Shown: positions 22,902 to 29,379 of the stretch, piece after piece
Layout: every line of letters starts with the position of its first letter
How positions within the stretch are numbered: position 1 is the stretch's first letter
NCBI GenBank assembly: GCA_045648025.1
Contig: JAZRNH010000029.1
Location: 1 to 34,445 of the forward strand
Direction of reading: 5' to 3'
Origin: RGIG1681 sp045648025
Lineage (GTDB): Bacteria; Bacillota; Clostridia; Christensenellales; UBA1242
DNA length: 34,445 bases
The notes under the pieces: generated by a model
Databases searched by the model: none
What the model was told of the DNA's origin: nothing
Seen by the model: only the letters and a program-made list of their open reading frames with translations
Made by a program: the position numbers and the translations under genes

Positions 22902-23696
22902 TTATCGTCCAATTATTACAGTGTTTTTTCCAAGACCCGCCGTTGGATTTTTTATGTAAAATTCTTGTTTATTTGACTCAATAATTAATTCACCCTTAGA
23001 ATCAAATTGTTTTAAAATAAATTCATAACGTCCTACAGCTAATCCACTTATTGATTTAAAAAACATCTCTTCTTCAACTTTGTATTTCGCAATCATGAAA
23101 CCATCTTTATACAAAAAAATTTGCGAATGATCATATTTATCTGAACAAGGTTTAAAATAAATATTTACCAAATCTACACCAGTAGCAATTTTAATGTCAG
23201 CTTTTGCAATTAAAGCATCTCTTTGTTGTTTTTTCTCATTCTCATAAAAAGCTGTTTCTTGCTCTTTTGTAATTGATTCATAAAGAATATCTATTTCTAA
23301 ATCATCAACCAAATCTCTTGCAAAATGAAGTTTGATTTTTTCAACTTTATCATTAAAACTTGTTGGAATTGTGTAAAATTGACGATTTGAATAATGACCA
23401 TCAAATAAAATTGTTTCTGCTATAACCCATTTATTATTTTTTAAATATTCAATTGATGAAAAGACATCTTGTTTATATATTGATTTACAAATAATAATTG
23501 TATAATCTAACTCATTTGGATTTTCACTTTGTGTTAATGTAATAGAATTATTAATCCTATCAATTACAAAATATTTTGCTCCATTTAAATTATTGGAATT
23601 ATTAAATAAATCAGTTTGTATATATGTAAAATATCCTAATTTTTCCAATTTATTATCACCAATATTATCTAATAAAAATTCTTGATATTTATCCAT
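22902..23696 (-). CDS. Hypothetical partner of the XRE-HEPN-like gene
   Basis: 264 residues, soluble, no family recognised. The N-terminal 130 residues are rich in aromatic residues and Asn (LGYFTYIQTDLFNNSNNLNGAKYFVIDR). A charged helical linker (ITKEQETAFYENEKKQQRDALIAKADI, about 142-168) leads to a C-terminal all-beta-looking domain (VDLVNIYFKPC to NKQEFYIKNP, about 174-254) that could be Ig-like. It starts 13 bp after the XRE gene ends, with AAGGAGGA as ribosome binding site, so the pair is one operon. Its codons are richer in ATA/AAT/TTA than those of the housekeeping genes, fitting accessory origin. Confidence 0.65.
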   Translation of the reverse strand: MDKYQEFLLDNIGDNKLEKLGYFTYIQTDLFNNSNNLNGAKYFVIDRINNSITLTQSENPNELDYTIIICKSIYKQDVFSSIEYLKNNKWVIAETILFDGHYSNRQFYTIPTSFNDKVEKIKLHFARDLVDDLEIDILYESITKEQETAFYENEKKQQRDALIAKADIKIATGVDLVNIYFKPCSDKYDHSQIFLYKDGFMIAKYKVEEEMFFKSISGLAVGRYEFILKQFDSKGELIIESNKQEFYIKNPTAGLGKNTVIIGR

Positions 23697-23709
23697 TCAT
23701 TCATCCTCC

Positions 23710-24774
23710 TTAACCCATTTTGCAGATATATTCAACACAATATTTTATTTCATCTAAAGACATTTCAATAGGTGTTCTTTCAGAATGAACAATGTTATTT
23801 CTTTTCATTCTTAACTTATTCAATAATGTTATTGTTTTTTCATCTCTAACAGTCTCATTATAACCCCAACCATCATCTTGAGTCCAAGTTAATTCCTTAT
23901 CACAATATTTCTTTAAAATTTCAGAAAATTCACCTTCATATCTAAAATCACAATGCAATATTGATTCAAGACGAACACACAATTTTATAATGACATTTTC
24001 TAAATTTTCTTTTCTTAATTGTTCTTCAAAATATTCTTCTGAAAGTTCATTAAGAATTTTTTCTTTATCATATTTTAAAGAACATTCTTCTATAATTCGT
24101 TCTCTGCATAATGACAATTTTTCAAAAATATTTTTCATAGGCATTCTTATATAAGAATCAATTTTTGTAAAGTCTTTTTTTGAGTTGTTTTCATTATAAA
24201 TATAAAAATGTTCTTTATTTAATATAATATTTTTTTCTACCCATATAGATGCTAGTACATTTTCGAATTTTGAATCCGTTAATTCATTTCTCAATATCAA
24301 AGTTGCCAATTCTTTTAAATTTTTATCTACAGCAAATTCAAAAAATTTCTTTTTGTCTCCACTTCTCATATTTGATAATAATTCTACATAATGAATTGGA
24401 TTATTATTTAATGATTCTTTTATAAATTTTAAATTTCTTGTTTTTAGAAGTTTATTTATATCTAAAATACCTTCTTCTAAATAATCTTCTATATTAAACT
24501 GAATTTCTTTTTTGTTATCTAAACTCTTCTTTGCCATGTCAGATAATTCATTTTCTTTTTTATTCGTTATTAAATAATCTATGCTAACATTAAAAAACTT
24601 TGCAATAATAGGTAAGAATTCTATGCTTGGAGTTCCTCTATCTTGTTCCCACTTTGAAACAGCCTTATCGCTTACATTTAATTTTTCTGCAAGTTGAGCT
24701 TGAGTTAATCCCTTATCTTTTCTTAATTTTGATATTATTTTACCAATACTGTTTTCATTATTTATTTCTTTCAT
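23710..24774 (-). CDS. XRE-family regulator with C-terminal HEPN-like motif
   Basis: 354 residues. Residues 10-68 are a typical XRE helix-turn-helix (GKIISKLRKDKGLTQAQLAEKL, VSDKAVSKWEQDRGTPS). Residues 90-250 are helical and charged, without a recognised domain. The last about 100 residues are helical and contain LRMKRNNIVHSERTP, with R325-x4-H330. This fits the R-x4-6-H signature of HEPN ribonuclease domains, followed by MSLDEIKYCVEYI as the closing helix. A DNA-binding antitoxin module and a HEPN-like module in one chain is unusual. The ATG is set by AGAGGTG. It is the first gene of a two-gene operon. The HEPN call is motif-based only. Confidence 0.72.
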   Translation of the reverse strand: MKEINNENSIGKIISKLRKDKGLTQAQLAEKLNVSDKAVSKWEQDRGTPSIEFLPIIAKFFNVSIDYLITNKKENELSDMAKKSLDNKKEIQFNIEDYLEEGILDINKLLKTRNLKFIKESLNNNPIHYVELLSNMRSGDKKKFFEFAVDKNLKELATLILRNELTDSKFENVLASIWVEKNIILNKEHFYIYNENNSKKDFTKIDSYIRMPMKNIFEKLSLCRERIIEECSLKYDKEKILNELSEEYFEEQLRKENLENVIIKLCVRLESILHCDFRYEGEFSEILKKYCDKELTWTQDDGWGYNETVRDEKTITLLNKLRMKRNNIVHSERTPIEMSLDEIKYCVEYICKMG

Positions 24775-24805
24775 ACAGCACCTCTTGTTTTGTTTTGCTG
24801 ATTAT

Positions 24806-24852
24806 AGTATAACAAAATCATAAAAAAATGTAAACCCACTTATTGTTTAGTG
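24806..24852 (-). promoter_or_regulatory. Promoter and candidate operator of the XRE-HEPN operon
   Basis: On the minus strand TTTACA (24829-24834), 17-bp spacer, TATACT (24806-24811), with an extended -10 (TGT). An imperfect palindrome CACTTATTGTTTAGTG (24837-24852) lies directly upstream of the -35, a possible XRE binding site for autorepression. Confidence 0.6.
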
Positions 24853-24925
24853 TAAAAAATTAAAAAATATATTTCTTGAAAATAACTCTACGATTTGTAG
24901 ATATAATAAAATTTGGCACTATGGC

Positions 24926-25020
24926 GTGTGCTTGTCTTGATACAAGCGTTCTCGCTTCGCTCGAACATGACAAGCACACAAAAAGCGAAAGTGTTGGCAG
25001 AGCATATCACACTTTCGCTT
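24926..25020 (+). repeat. Palindromic intergenic element with two inverted-repeat modules
   Basis: Module 1: GTGTGCTTGTC (24926-24936) pairs perfectly with GACAAGCACAC (24969-24979), enclosing an inner GTTC...GAAC hairpin with core CGCTTCGC. Module 2: AAGCGAAAGTGT (24983-24994) pairs perfectly with ACACTTTCGCTT (25009-25020). The base composition is clearly more GC-rich than the surroundings. The GAGCGAAGCGAG-type core recalls REP- or MITE-like intergenic repeats seen in many bacterial genomes. It fills most of the 355-bp gap 24775-25129, the rest being the XRE promoter and the rnhA terminator. Confidence 0.75.
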
Positions 25021-25051
25021 CACACTATATAAACGGCATAAATTTTTAAAT

Positions 25052-25083
25052 AAAAAGAGTTAGACAAAATATCTAACTCTTTT
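25052..25083 (-). terminator. Terminator of the RNase HI gene
   Basis: A perfect stem, AGAGTTAGA with TCTAACTCT, with A/T flanks, read downstream of the minus-strand gene ending at 25130. Confidence 0.85.
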
Positions 25084-25129
25084 ATTTGGCTAGTTTCTAT
25101 TTTACTAAACCTTGGTGGATTTTTTTATT

Positions 25130-25984
25130 TTATAAATTTGCATTTTTGGCAATTTCACCAGTTGCAAGTTCATCACAACGATTATTAAATTCGTTATCTG
25201 CATGACCTTTAACTTTAACAAATGTCACTGTATGAATTTGCATAAGCTTATCAAGTCTTTCCCAATACTCAATATTTTTAACAGGTTTTTTGTCAGAACC
25301 CTTCCAACCATTTGCTTTCCAATTTTCAAGCCAACCAAGATTGATTGCATTAACAACATAGGCTGAATCTGAATAAAGTTCAACTTCACAAGGAGCTTTC
25401 AATAGTTCAAGTGCCTTGATTACCGCTGTGATTTCCATTTTATTATTTGTGGTTTCTGGCTCATAACCAGATATTTCTTTTTTATGGTTTCCATGAAACA
25501 ATATTGCTCCCCAACCACCAGCACCAGGATTTCCAGAACAAGCACCATCTGTGTAAATGGTTACTTGATTTTCTGATTTTGGCTTTGTTTCTTGTTTAAC
25601 TGTTTCAGAAATAAATGCAAGGTCATAAGATAAATTTTCTCTGCTGATTTCTGATTTTATTTTTAAGTTAAACCCAAAGTTTTGATTTAAAGAATTCACC
25701 CAATCAATGGCAATTTTTGCAGTTTCGCCAAGTTTTTCAATAAAAATTAACTCAATTTGCAATTTTTTTAAATCTTTTGCAATCAACTCTTCAAAAAAGT
25801 TAATTAATTTTTTTGAAACAAAATTTAATGTTAAACCCACATAAATTGTTATATTTTCATAATTTTTCAAATTATCATAGTCAATAACTTCAACTTTTAA
25901 AAATTGACTATTTTCATTAGATTTTGATTTTGAAATTAATTCACACTCATCATTTGTTAAACCATCAAAAATGTTTAGTCTCAT
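25130..25984 (-). CDS. rnhA: Ribonuclease HI with an extra N-terminal domain
   Basis: 284 residues. The C-terminal 145 residues are a complete RNase HI, which cuts the RNA strand of RNA-DNA hybrids: D146 in YTDGACSGNPG, E184 in NNKMEITAV, D206 in YSDSAYVV, D271 in NRCDELA, plus H261. The basic-protrusion segment WLENWKANGWKG is present. Residues 1-135 are an additional domain (IFDGLTNDECELI, ITIYVGLTLNFVSKKL, ELIFIEKLGETAKIAIDW) that is not the usual hybrid-binding N-terminal domain and is not recognised. The ATG follows TAGGAGA. It has its own promoter and terminator. Confidence 0.93.
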   Translation of the reverse strand: MRLNIFDGLTNDECELISKSKSNENSQFLKVEVIDYDNLKNYENITIYVGLTLNFVSKKLINFFEELIAKDLKKLQIELIFIEKLGETAKIAIDWVNSLNQNFGFNLKIKSEISRENLSYDLAFISETVKQETKPKSENQVTIYTDGACSGNPGAGGWGAILFHGNHKKEISGYEPETTNNKMEITAVIKALELLKAPCEVELYSDSAYVVNAINLGWLENWKANGWKGSDKKPVKNIEYWERLDKLMQIHTVTFVKVKGHADNEFNNRCDELATGEIAKNANL

Positions 25985-26007
25985 AAAATTCTCCTATTTA
26001 CACATTT

Positions 26008-26036
26008 ATATTATCACAATCAGCCACAATTCTCAA
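26008..26036 (-). promoter_or_regulatory. Promoter of the RNase HI gene
   Basis: On the minus strand TTGAGA (26031-26036), 17-bp spacer, TAATAT (26008-26013), with an extended -10 (TGA). Confidence 0.65.
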
Positions 26037-26057
26037 TTAAATTATAGCAAAAATATA

Positions 26058-26087
26058 TTGACACTGTTTCACTTTTTGTGATATACT
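26058..26087 (+). promoter_or_regulatory. Promoter of tRNA-Trp
   Basis: TTGACA (26058-26063) and TATACT (26082-26087), spacer 18 bp, with an extended -10 (TGA). Confidence 0.75.
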
Positions 26088-26099
26088 CTTTTTGTTGTT

Positions 26100-26173
26100 A
26101 GGGGTGTAGTTCATCGGTAGAATGAGAGTCTCCAAAACTCCAGAGGAGGGTTCGACTCCTTCCACCCCTGCCA
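26100..26173 (+). tRNA. tRNA-Trp(CCA)
   Basis: Acceptor AGGGGTG pairs with CACCCCT (26163-26169). The anticodon loop CTCCAAA gives anticodon CCA. Discriminator G; the 3' CCA is encoded at 26171-26173. TGA acts as a stop elsewhere in the window's frames, so the code looks standard. Confidence 0.95.
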
Positions 26174-26176
26174 CAT

Positions 26177-26208
26177 AAAAAGACCACAAATTGTGGTCTT
26201 TTTTTTAT
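26177..26208 (+). terminator. Bidirectional terminator after tRNA-Trp
   Basis: Stem AAAAAGACCACA/TGTGGTCTTTTT with a 3-nt loop and long T tract, overlapping the end of the convergent small gene. Confidence 0.88.
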
Positions 26209-26351
26209 TTCTTTTTATCGTTTTTTGATTCTTTCTTCTTTGCTTCGAGTTCCTTTAAGTGTTCGTTCCACTTCTCGGCTTCTGTTCCACTCATTGGAAT
26301 CATCATATCTCCCACTTGAACTCCTACTAATGATTCTTTTTGTGCTACCAT
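26205..26351 (-). CDS. 48-aa small protein, Lys/Glu-rich C-terminus
   Basis: The sequence begins MVAQKESLVGVQVGDMMIPM and ends in a highly charged helix (EAEKWNEHLKELEAKKKESK). The ATG at 26351 is chosen over an upstream start at 26438, because GGAGAAAG sits just before it and a consensus promoter (26374-26402) lies in between. The N-terminal half could form a small beta hairpin with a GD-turn. No family is recognised, but the expression signals are as good as those of any gene here. Confidence 0.65.
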   Translation of the reverse strand: MVAQKESLVGVQVGDMMIPMSGTEAEKWNEHLKELEAKKKESKNDKKK

Positions 26352-26373
26352 ATTCACTTTCTCCGTTATATAA

Positions 26374-26402
26374 ATCATACTCCATTGAAACATATATGTC
26401 AA
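26374..26402 (-). promoter_or_regulatory. Promoter of the 48-aa protein gene
   Basis: On the minus strand a perfect TTGACA (26397-26402), 17-bp spacer, TATGAT (26374-26379). Confidence 0.72.
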
Positions 26403-26516
26403 ACTTGCAAAATTATAAATTATTTCATCATCACACAATAAACATCTGTTTTTTCTTTAACAAAGTTAAGTTTTTGTGATAAACTAAATCTGTATTATAT
26501 ATTCAAGGAATTATTT

Positions 26517-27722
26517 ATGACAAAAGAAAAGAAGATTATAATTTCTATTTCATCACTCATCTGCTTTTTAGATGTGTTTTATGAATTGTTTTTTAACATT
26601 TATATTATGCAAAATGTAACTTCAAACATCACTTACATCTTTGGCTGTTATATGATTGGTGTTTTAATTGCAATTTGCTTATATTATCCATTTTATAAAA
26701 TTTTAAATGGCAAAACCGCAACCTGGATATATCGTTTTAGTTTTATTATGTCATTTGCACTTATTATTCTTTCAATGACAATAAACTCAGGATTTGCCTT
26801 TGCTCTTATCTTTATCAATTCACTTAAATATGTGAAAAGTATGTGTTTTTCAATTCCTCAAGAAATCGCAACAATTCAGTTTGTTGGAAAGAAAGAGTCA
26901 GATGGTTTTCTTGCAACAAAAGTTATCTTTAACACTGTTGTAAAAGTTTCTTTTAGCTTAATAGTTGCATCATTATTCGCTTATGTAAGCACAACTCTCA
27001 TATTTATTTTAATGCTTGTTATTGTTGTTGTTATGTTTGTTTTAAGCTTTGGCATGAAATCAACAGGTGCAGATTTTGTGTTTAGACCAAAAGCATATTA
27101 TTTTGAAGATTTGAAAAAATATCCTCATATGAGATATATTTATCTTGCTCACGGATTTAAAAGAATGTCAGAAGCTGGTGTTGTTCAAACCATTCTTCCT
27201 ATTATGCTTTTTATGGAACTTGGCAGTGAGTTTTCAATTGGAATATATTCAACAATTGCCTATGTTCTGACAATCGTTTGGCTTCCTGCATTTGTTAGAT
27301 GTGGAAATAAGAAAAACAAAGTGTTGTTTGCATTTATGTCTGTTTTGATTTTGTCATCGACAATACTTATAATCTTCCCAAGCAAAATCACTTACATTTT
27401 ATATTATTTCATCAATCAAGTTGCATCTGCAACATACACAAACAAAGAAAATGCTGACCTTTTTAGCAGCATCAAATACCCAATATTGAACGAAAACAAA
27501 GAAGAACATACCTATTTTTATGGCTTATATGGTCTTGTTGCTGAAGTTATTTCATATATTGCAGGTATTGTGATTTATGAAACTATTCCGATTAAATATT
27601 CAATTCCAGCTATTATGCTTTTGTTTATGGCAGCAAAGTTTATTTCACTTTTATTATTAAACAAAGCAAATTCTATGACTGAACAAATTGCAAATGAAAT
27701 GGTTGAACCTGTTCAAATTTAA
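26517..27722 (+). CDS. MFS-like integral membrane transporter
   Basis: 401 residues with about twelve hydrophobic segments in two sets of six, separated by a cytoplasmic loop near residues 180-210 (KSTGADFVFRPKAYYFEDLKKYPHMR). This is the layout of the major facilitator superfamily. The helix 2-3 loop reads YKILNGKTATW, a weak match to the usual G-x3-D/N-R-x-G-R/K. The substrate cannot be inferred. AAGGAA lies 7 nt before the ATG. No terminator is evident before the next gene, which has its own promoter. Confidence 0.75.
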   Translation: MTKEKKIIISISSLICFLDVFYELFFNIYIMQNVTSNITYIFGCYMIGVLIAICLYYPFYKILNGKTATWIYRFSFIMSFALIILSMTINSGFAFALIFINSLKYVKSMCFSIPQEIATIQFVGKKESDGFLATKVIFNTVVKVSFSLIVASLFAYVSTTLIFILMLVIVVVMFVLSFGMKSTGADFVFRPKAYYFEDLKKYPHMRYIYLAHGFKRMSEAGVVQTILPIMLFMELGSEFSIGIYSTIAYVLTIVWLPAFVRCGNKKNKVLFAFMSVLILSSTILIIFPSKITYILYYFINQVASATYTNKENADLFSSIKYPILNENKEEHTYFYGLYGLVAEVISYIAGIVIYETIPIKYSIPAIMLLFMAAKFISLLLLNKANSMTEQIANEMVEPVQI

Positions 27723-27736
27723 TTTATCAAATAATA

Positions 27737-27764
27737 TTGAAAATTTTAAATTTTGAATTATAAT
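27737..27764 (+). promoter_or_regulatory. Promoter of the Cys-rich small protein gene
   Basis: TTGAAA (27737-27742) and TATAAT (27759-27764), spacer 16 bp. Confidence 0.65.
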
Positions 27765-27785
27765 AATCTTATTAAGGAGATATTT

Positions 27786-28052
27786 ATGAATAATAAACAC
27801 GGCGATGCACAAGGTATGTGTGTTTTAGAAGATAACAAAAAATGTAACAATTGTTGCGAATGTGACAGATGTGATTTAGACCCATCAAAAATTTGCGACA
27901 ATTGTGGTGCTTGTATTAGTGAATATAACACAAATGAAAAAGGTTTTGTTGAGATTCCTATCGACAAAATTGATATGACTGGCGGTGAGCCATCTCTTGA
28001 AGACTTTTATAAAATGTATGGTCTTGAAGATGAAGAAGATGAAGAAAAATAA
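27786..28052 (+). CDS. Cysteine-rich small protein (metal-binding candidate)
   Basis: 88 residues with nine cysteines between positions 12 and 43 (C12, 20, 23, 24, 26, 29, 37, 40, 43). They are arranged as CxxCCxCxxC followed by DLDPSKICDNCGAC, then an acidic C-terminus (EDEEDEEK). The spacing suggests one or two zinc or Fe-S sites. It is not a classical 2[4Fe-4S] ferredoxin, which needs CxxCxxCxxxCP. AAGGAGA precedes the ATG at 27786; the frame is open further up to 27753 but that part overlaps the promoter. The function is unknown. Confidence 0.75.
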   Translation: MNNKHGDAQGMCVLEDNKKCNNCCECDRCDLDPSKICDNCGACISEYNTNEKGFVEIPIDKIDMTGGEPSLEDFYKMYGLEDEEDEEK

Positions 28053-28056
28053 CTAT

Positions 28057-28090
28057 AAAAAAAACACCAACAAAAGTTGGTGTTTTTTTT
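28057..28090 (+). terminator. Bidirectional terminator between the Cys-rich gene and the oxoamine synthase gene
   Basis: Stem ACACCAAC/GTTGGTGT with loop aaaa and A/T flanks. The sequence nearly repeats that of the tRNA-operon terminator at 3320. Confidence 0.9.
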
Positions 28091-29277
28091 TACTTTTCAA
28101 TTAAACCAAACTCTTCAAAAACTTTTGCAATAATATCAGCAGCTTCTTCAAGTTCTTCGTTTTTGTGTGTTGTTGTGTATGTTGTTCTAACCAAGCATTG
28201 TCCTGGAGGTGTTGCTGGTGGAAGAACTGGATTTGCATAAACTCCTTCTTCAAAAAGTTTCTTGCAAACAGCAAGTGTGACATCTTGTTCATAGGTAAAA
28301 AGTGCAATAATTGGAGCTTTGCTATCTGCAAACTTAATATTTCTCTCTCTTAAAAGCTTTCTCATATATTCAGCAACTTCTGTGAGTTTTGCAACTCTTT
28401 CTGGCTCTTCTCTAATGATTTTGAGAGCTTCTCTTGTTGCAGCTAAGCAACCTGGTGTGATTGATGCACTAAAAATAAATGGTCTTGAATTATGGCGAAG
28501 ATATTCAGCAACTTCGTGTGAACAAGCACAATATCCACCAAGACTTGCAAGTGATTTTGAAAATGTTCCACAAATTAAGTCAACTTCATCGGTAAGTCCA
28601 AAATATTCAGCAGTTCCAGCACCGGTTTTTCCAAGAACACCAAAACTGTGAGCATCATCAACCAAAAGTCTTGCACCGTATTTCTTTTTGATTTCAACAA
28701 GTCTAGGAAGGTCACAAATGTCTCCTGTCATTGAAAAGATGCCGTCTGTAATAATCAAGATACCAGCATCTTCTGGAACTTCTTGAATTTTTCTTTCTAA
28801 CTCATCATAGTCTAAGTGATTAAATCTAACCATTTTTGCATAAGAAAGTTTGCAACCATCATAAATACTAGCATGGTTTTCTTTGTCACAGAATATATAG
28901 TCTTTTCTTCCAGCAATTGCGGAAATAACTGCAAGATTTGTTTGGAAACCTGTGCTGACTGTTACACAGTCTTCTTTTCCAATGAATTCAGCCAATTCTT
29001 TCTCAAGTTCAATATGAAGTGTGGTTGTTCCATTTAAAAATCTTGAACCAGAACAACCTGTTCCAAACTCTTCAGTTGCTTTAACAGCTGCAGCAATAAC
29101 TCTTGGATCACTGGTAAGGCCTTGATAGTTGTTTGAACCTATCATAACTTTTCTGCCACCTTCCATATTAACAACAGTATCTTGTTTTGACTCAAGAACA
29201 TGGAAATAAGGATAAATTCCCGCTTCTTTTACTTCATCAACAATTGTAAAATCTTTACATTTTTGAAATAAATCCAT
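28090..29277 (-). CDS. PLP-dependent alpha-oxoamine synthase (serine palmitoyltransferase / Kbl-like)
   Basis: 395 residues, the normal length. The family condenses an amino acid with an acyl-CoA, releasing CoA and CO2. Visible residues are H135 stacking on PLP (NHASIYDG), D207 and H210 (VDDAHSFGVLG), and the PLP lysine K241 (TFSKSLASLGGY). The N-terminal blocks YFHVLESKQDT, MIGSNNYQGLT, FGTGCSGSRFLNGTTTLH and STGFQTNLAVISA follow bacterial serine palmitoyltransferases more closely than BioF, but glycine C-acetyltransferase (kbl) remains possible. No biotin genes or threonine dehydrogenase lie nearby. The divergent neighbour is a PlsC-like lipid acyltransferase homologue, which leans toward lipid chemistry. 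AGGAG precedes the ATG. Confidence 0.88.
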   Translation of the reverse strand: MDLFQKCKDFTIVDEVKEAGIYPYFHVLESKQDTVVNMEGGRKVMIGSNNYQGLTSDPRVIAAAVKATEEFGTGCSGSRFLNGTTTLHIELEKELAEFIGKEDCVTVSTGFQTNLAVISAIAGRKDYIFCDKENHASIYDGCKLSYAKMVRFNHLDYDELERKIQEVPEDAGILIITDGIFSMTGDICDLPRLVEIKKKYGARLLVDDAHSFGVLGKTGAGTAEYFGLTDEVDLICGTFSKSLASLGGYCACSHEVAEYLRHNSRPFIFSASITPGCLAATREALKIIREEPERVAKLTEVAEYMRKLLRERNIKFADSKAPIIALFTYEQDVTLAVCKKLFEEGVYANPVLPPATPPGQCLVRTTYTTTHKNEELEEAADIIAKVFEEFGLIEK

Positions 29278-29307
29278 AAAAACAATCTCCTAGTAACTAA
29301 TGAGTAA

Positions 29308-29336
29308 ATTATATAATAATTTATTATTCTTGTAAA
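29308..29336 (-). promoter_or_regulatory. Promoter of the oxoamine synthase gene
   Basis: On the minus strand TTTACA (29331-29336), 17-bp spacer, TATAAT (29308-29313). Its -35 is only 9 bp from the -35 of the divergent promoter. Confidence 0.72.
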
Positions 29337-29345
29337 TTAAATTGT

Positions 29346-29373
29346 TTGATATTAAGTGAAATTTGTTTATAAT
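29346..29373 (+). promoter_or_regulatory. Promoter of the PlsC-like gene (leaderless)
   Basis: TTGATA (29346-29351), 16-bp spacer, TATAAT (29368-29373), then 6 nt to the ATG at 29380. No ribosome binding site is present. Confidence 0.72.
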
Positions 29374-29379
29374 TAAACT

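Noticed and set aside
24900..25030. CRISPR array
   Set aside because: The repeats are inverted within each module and differ between modules; there are no regularly spaced direct repeats.
26352..26438. Longer start for the small protein beside tRNA-Trp
   Set aside because: A consensus promoter and a ribosome binding site lie inside this extension, so the ATG at 26351 is preferred.
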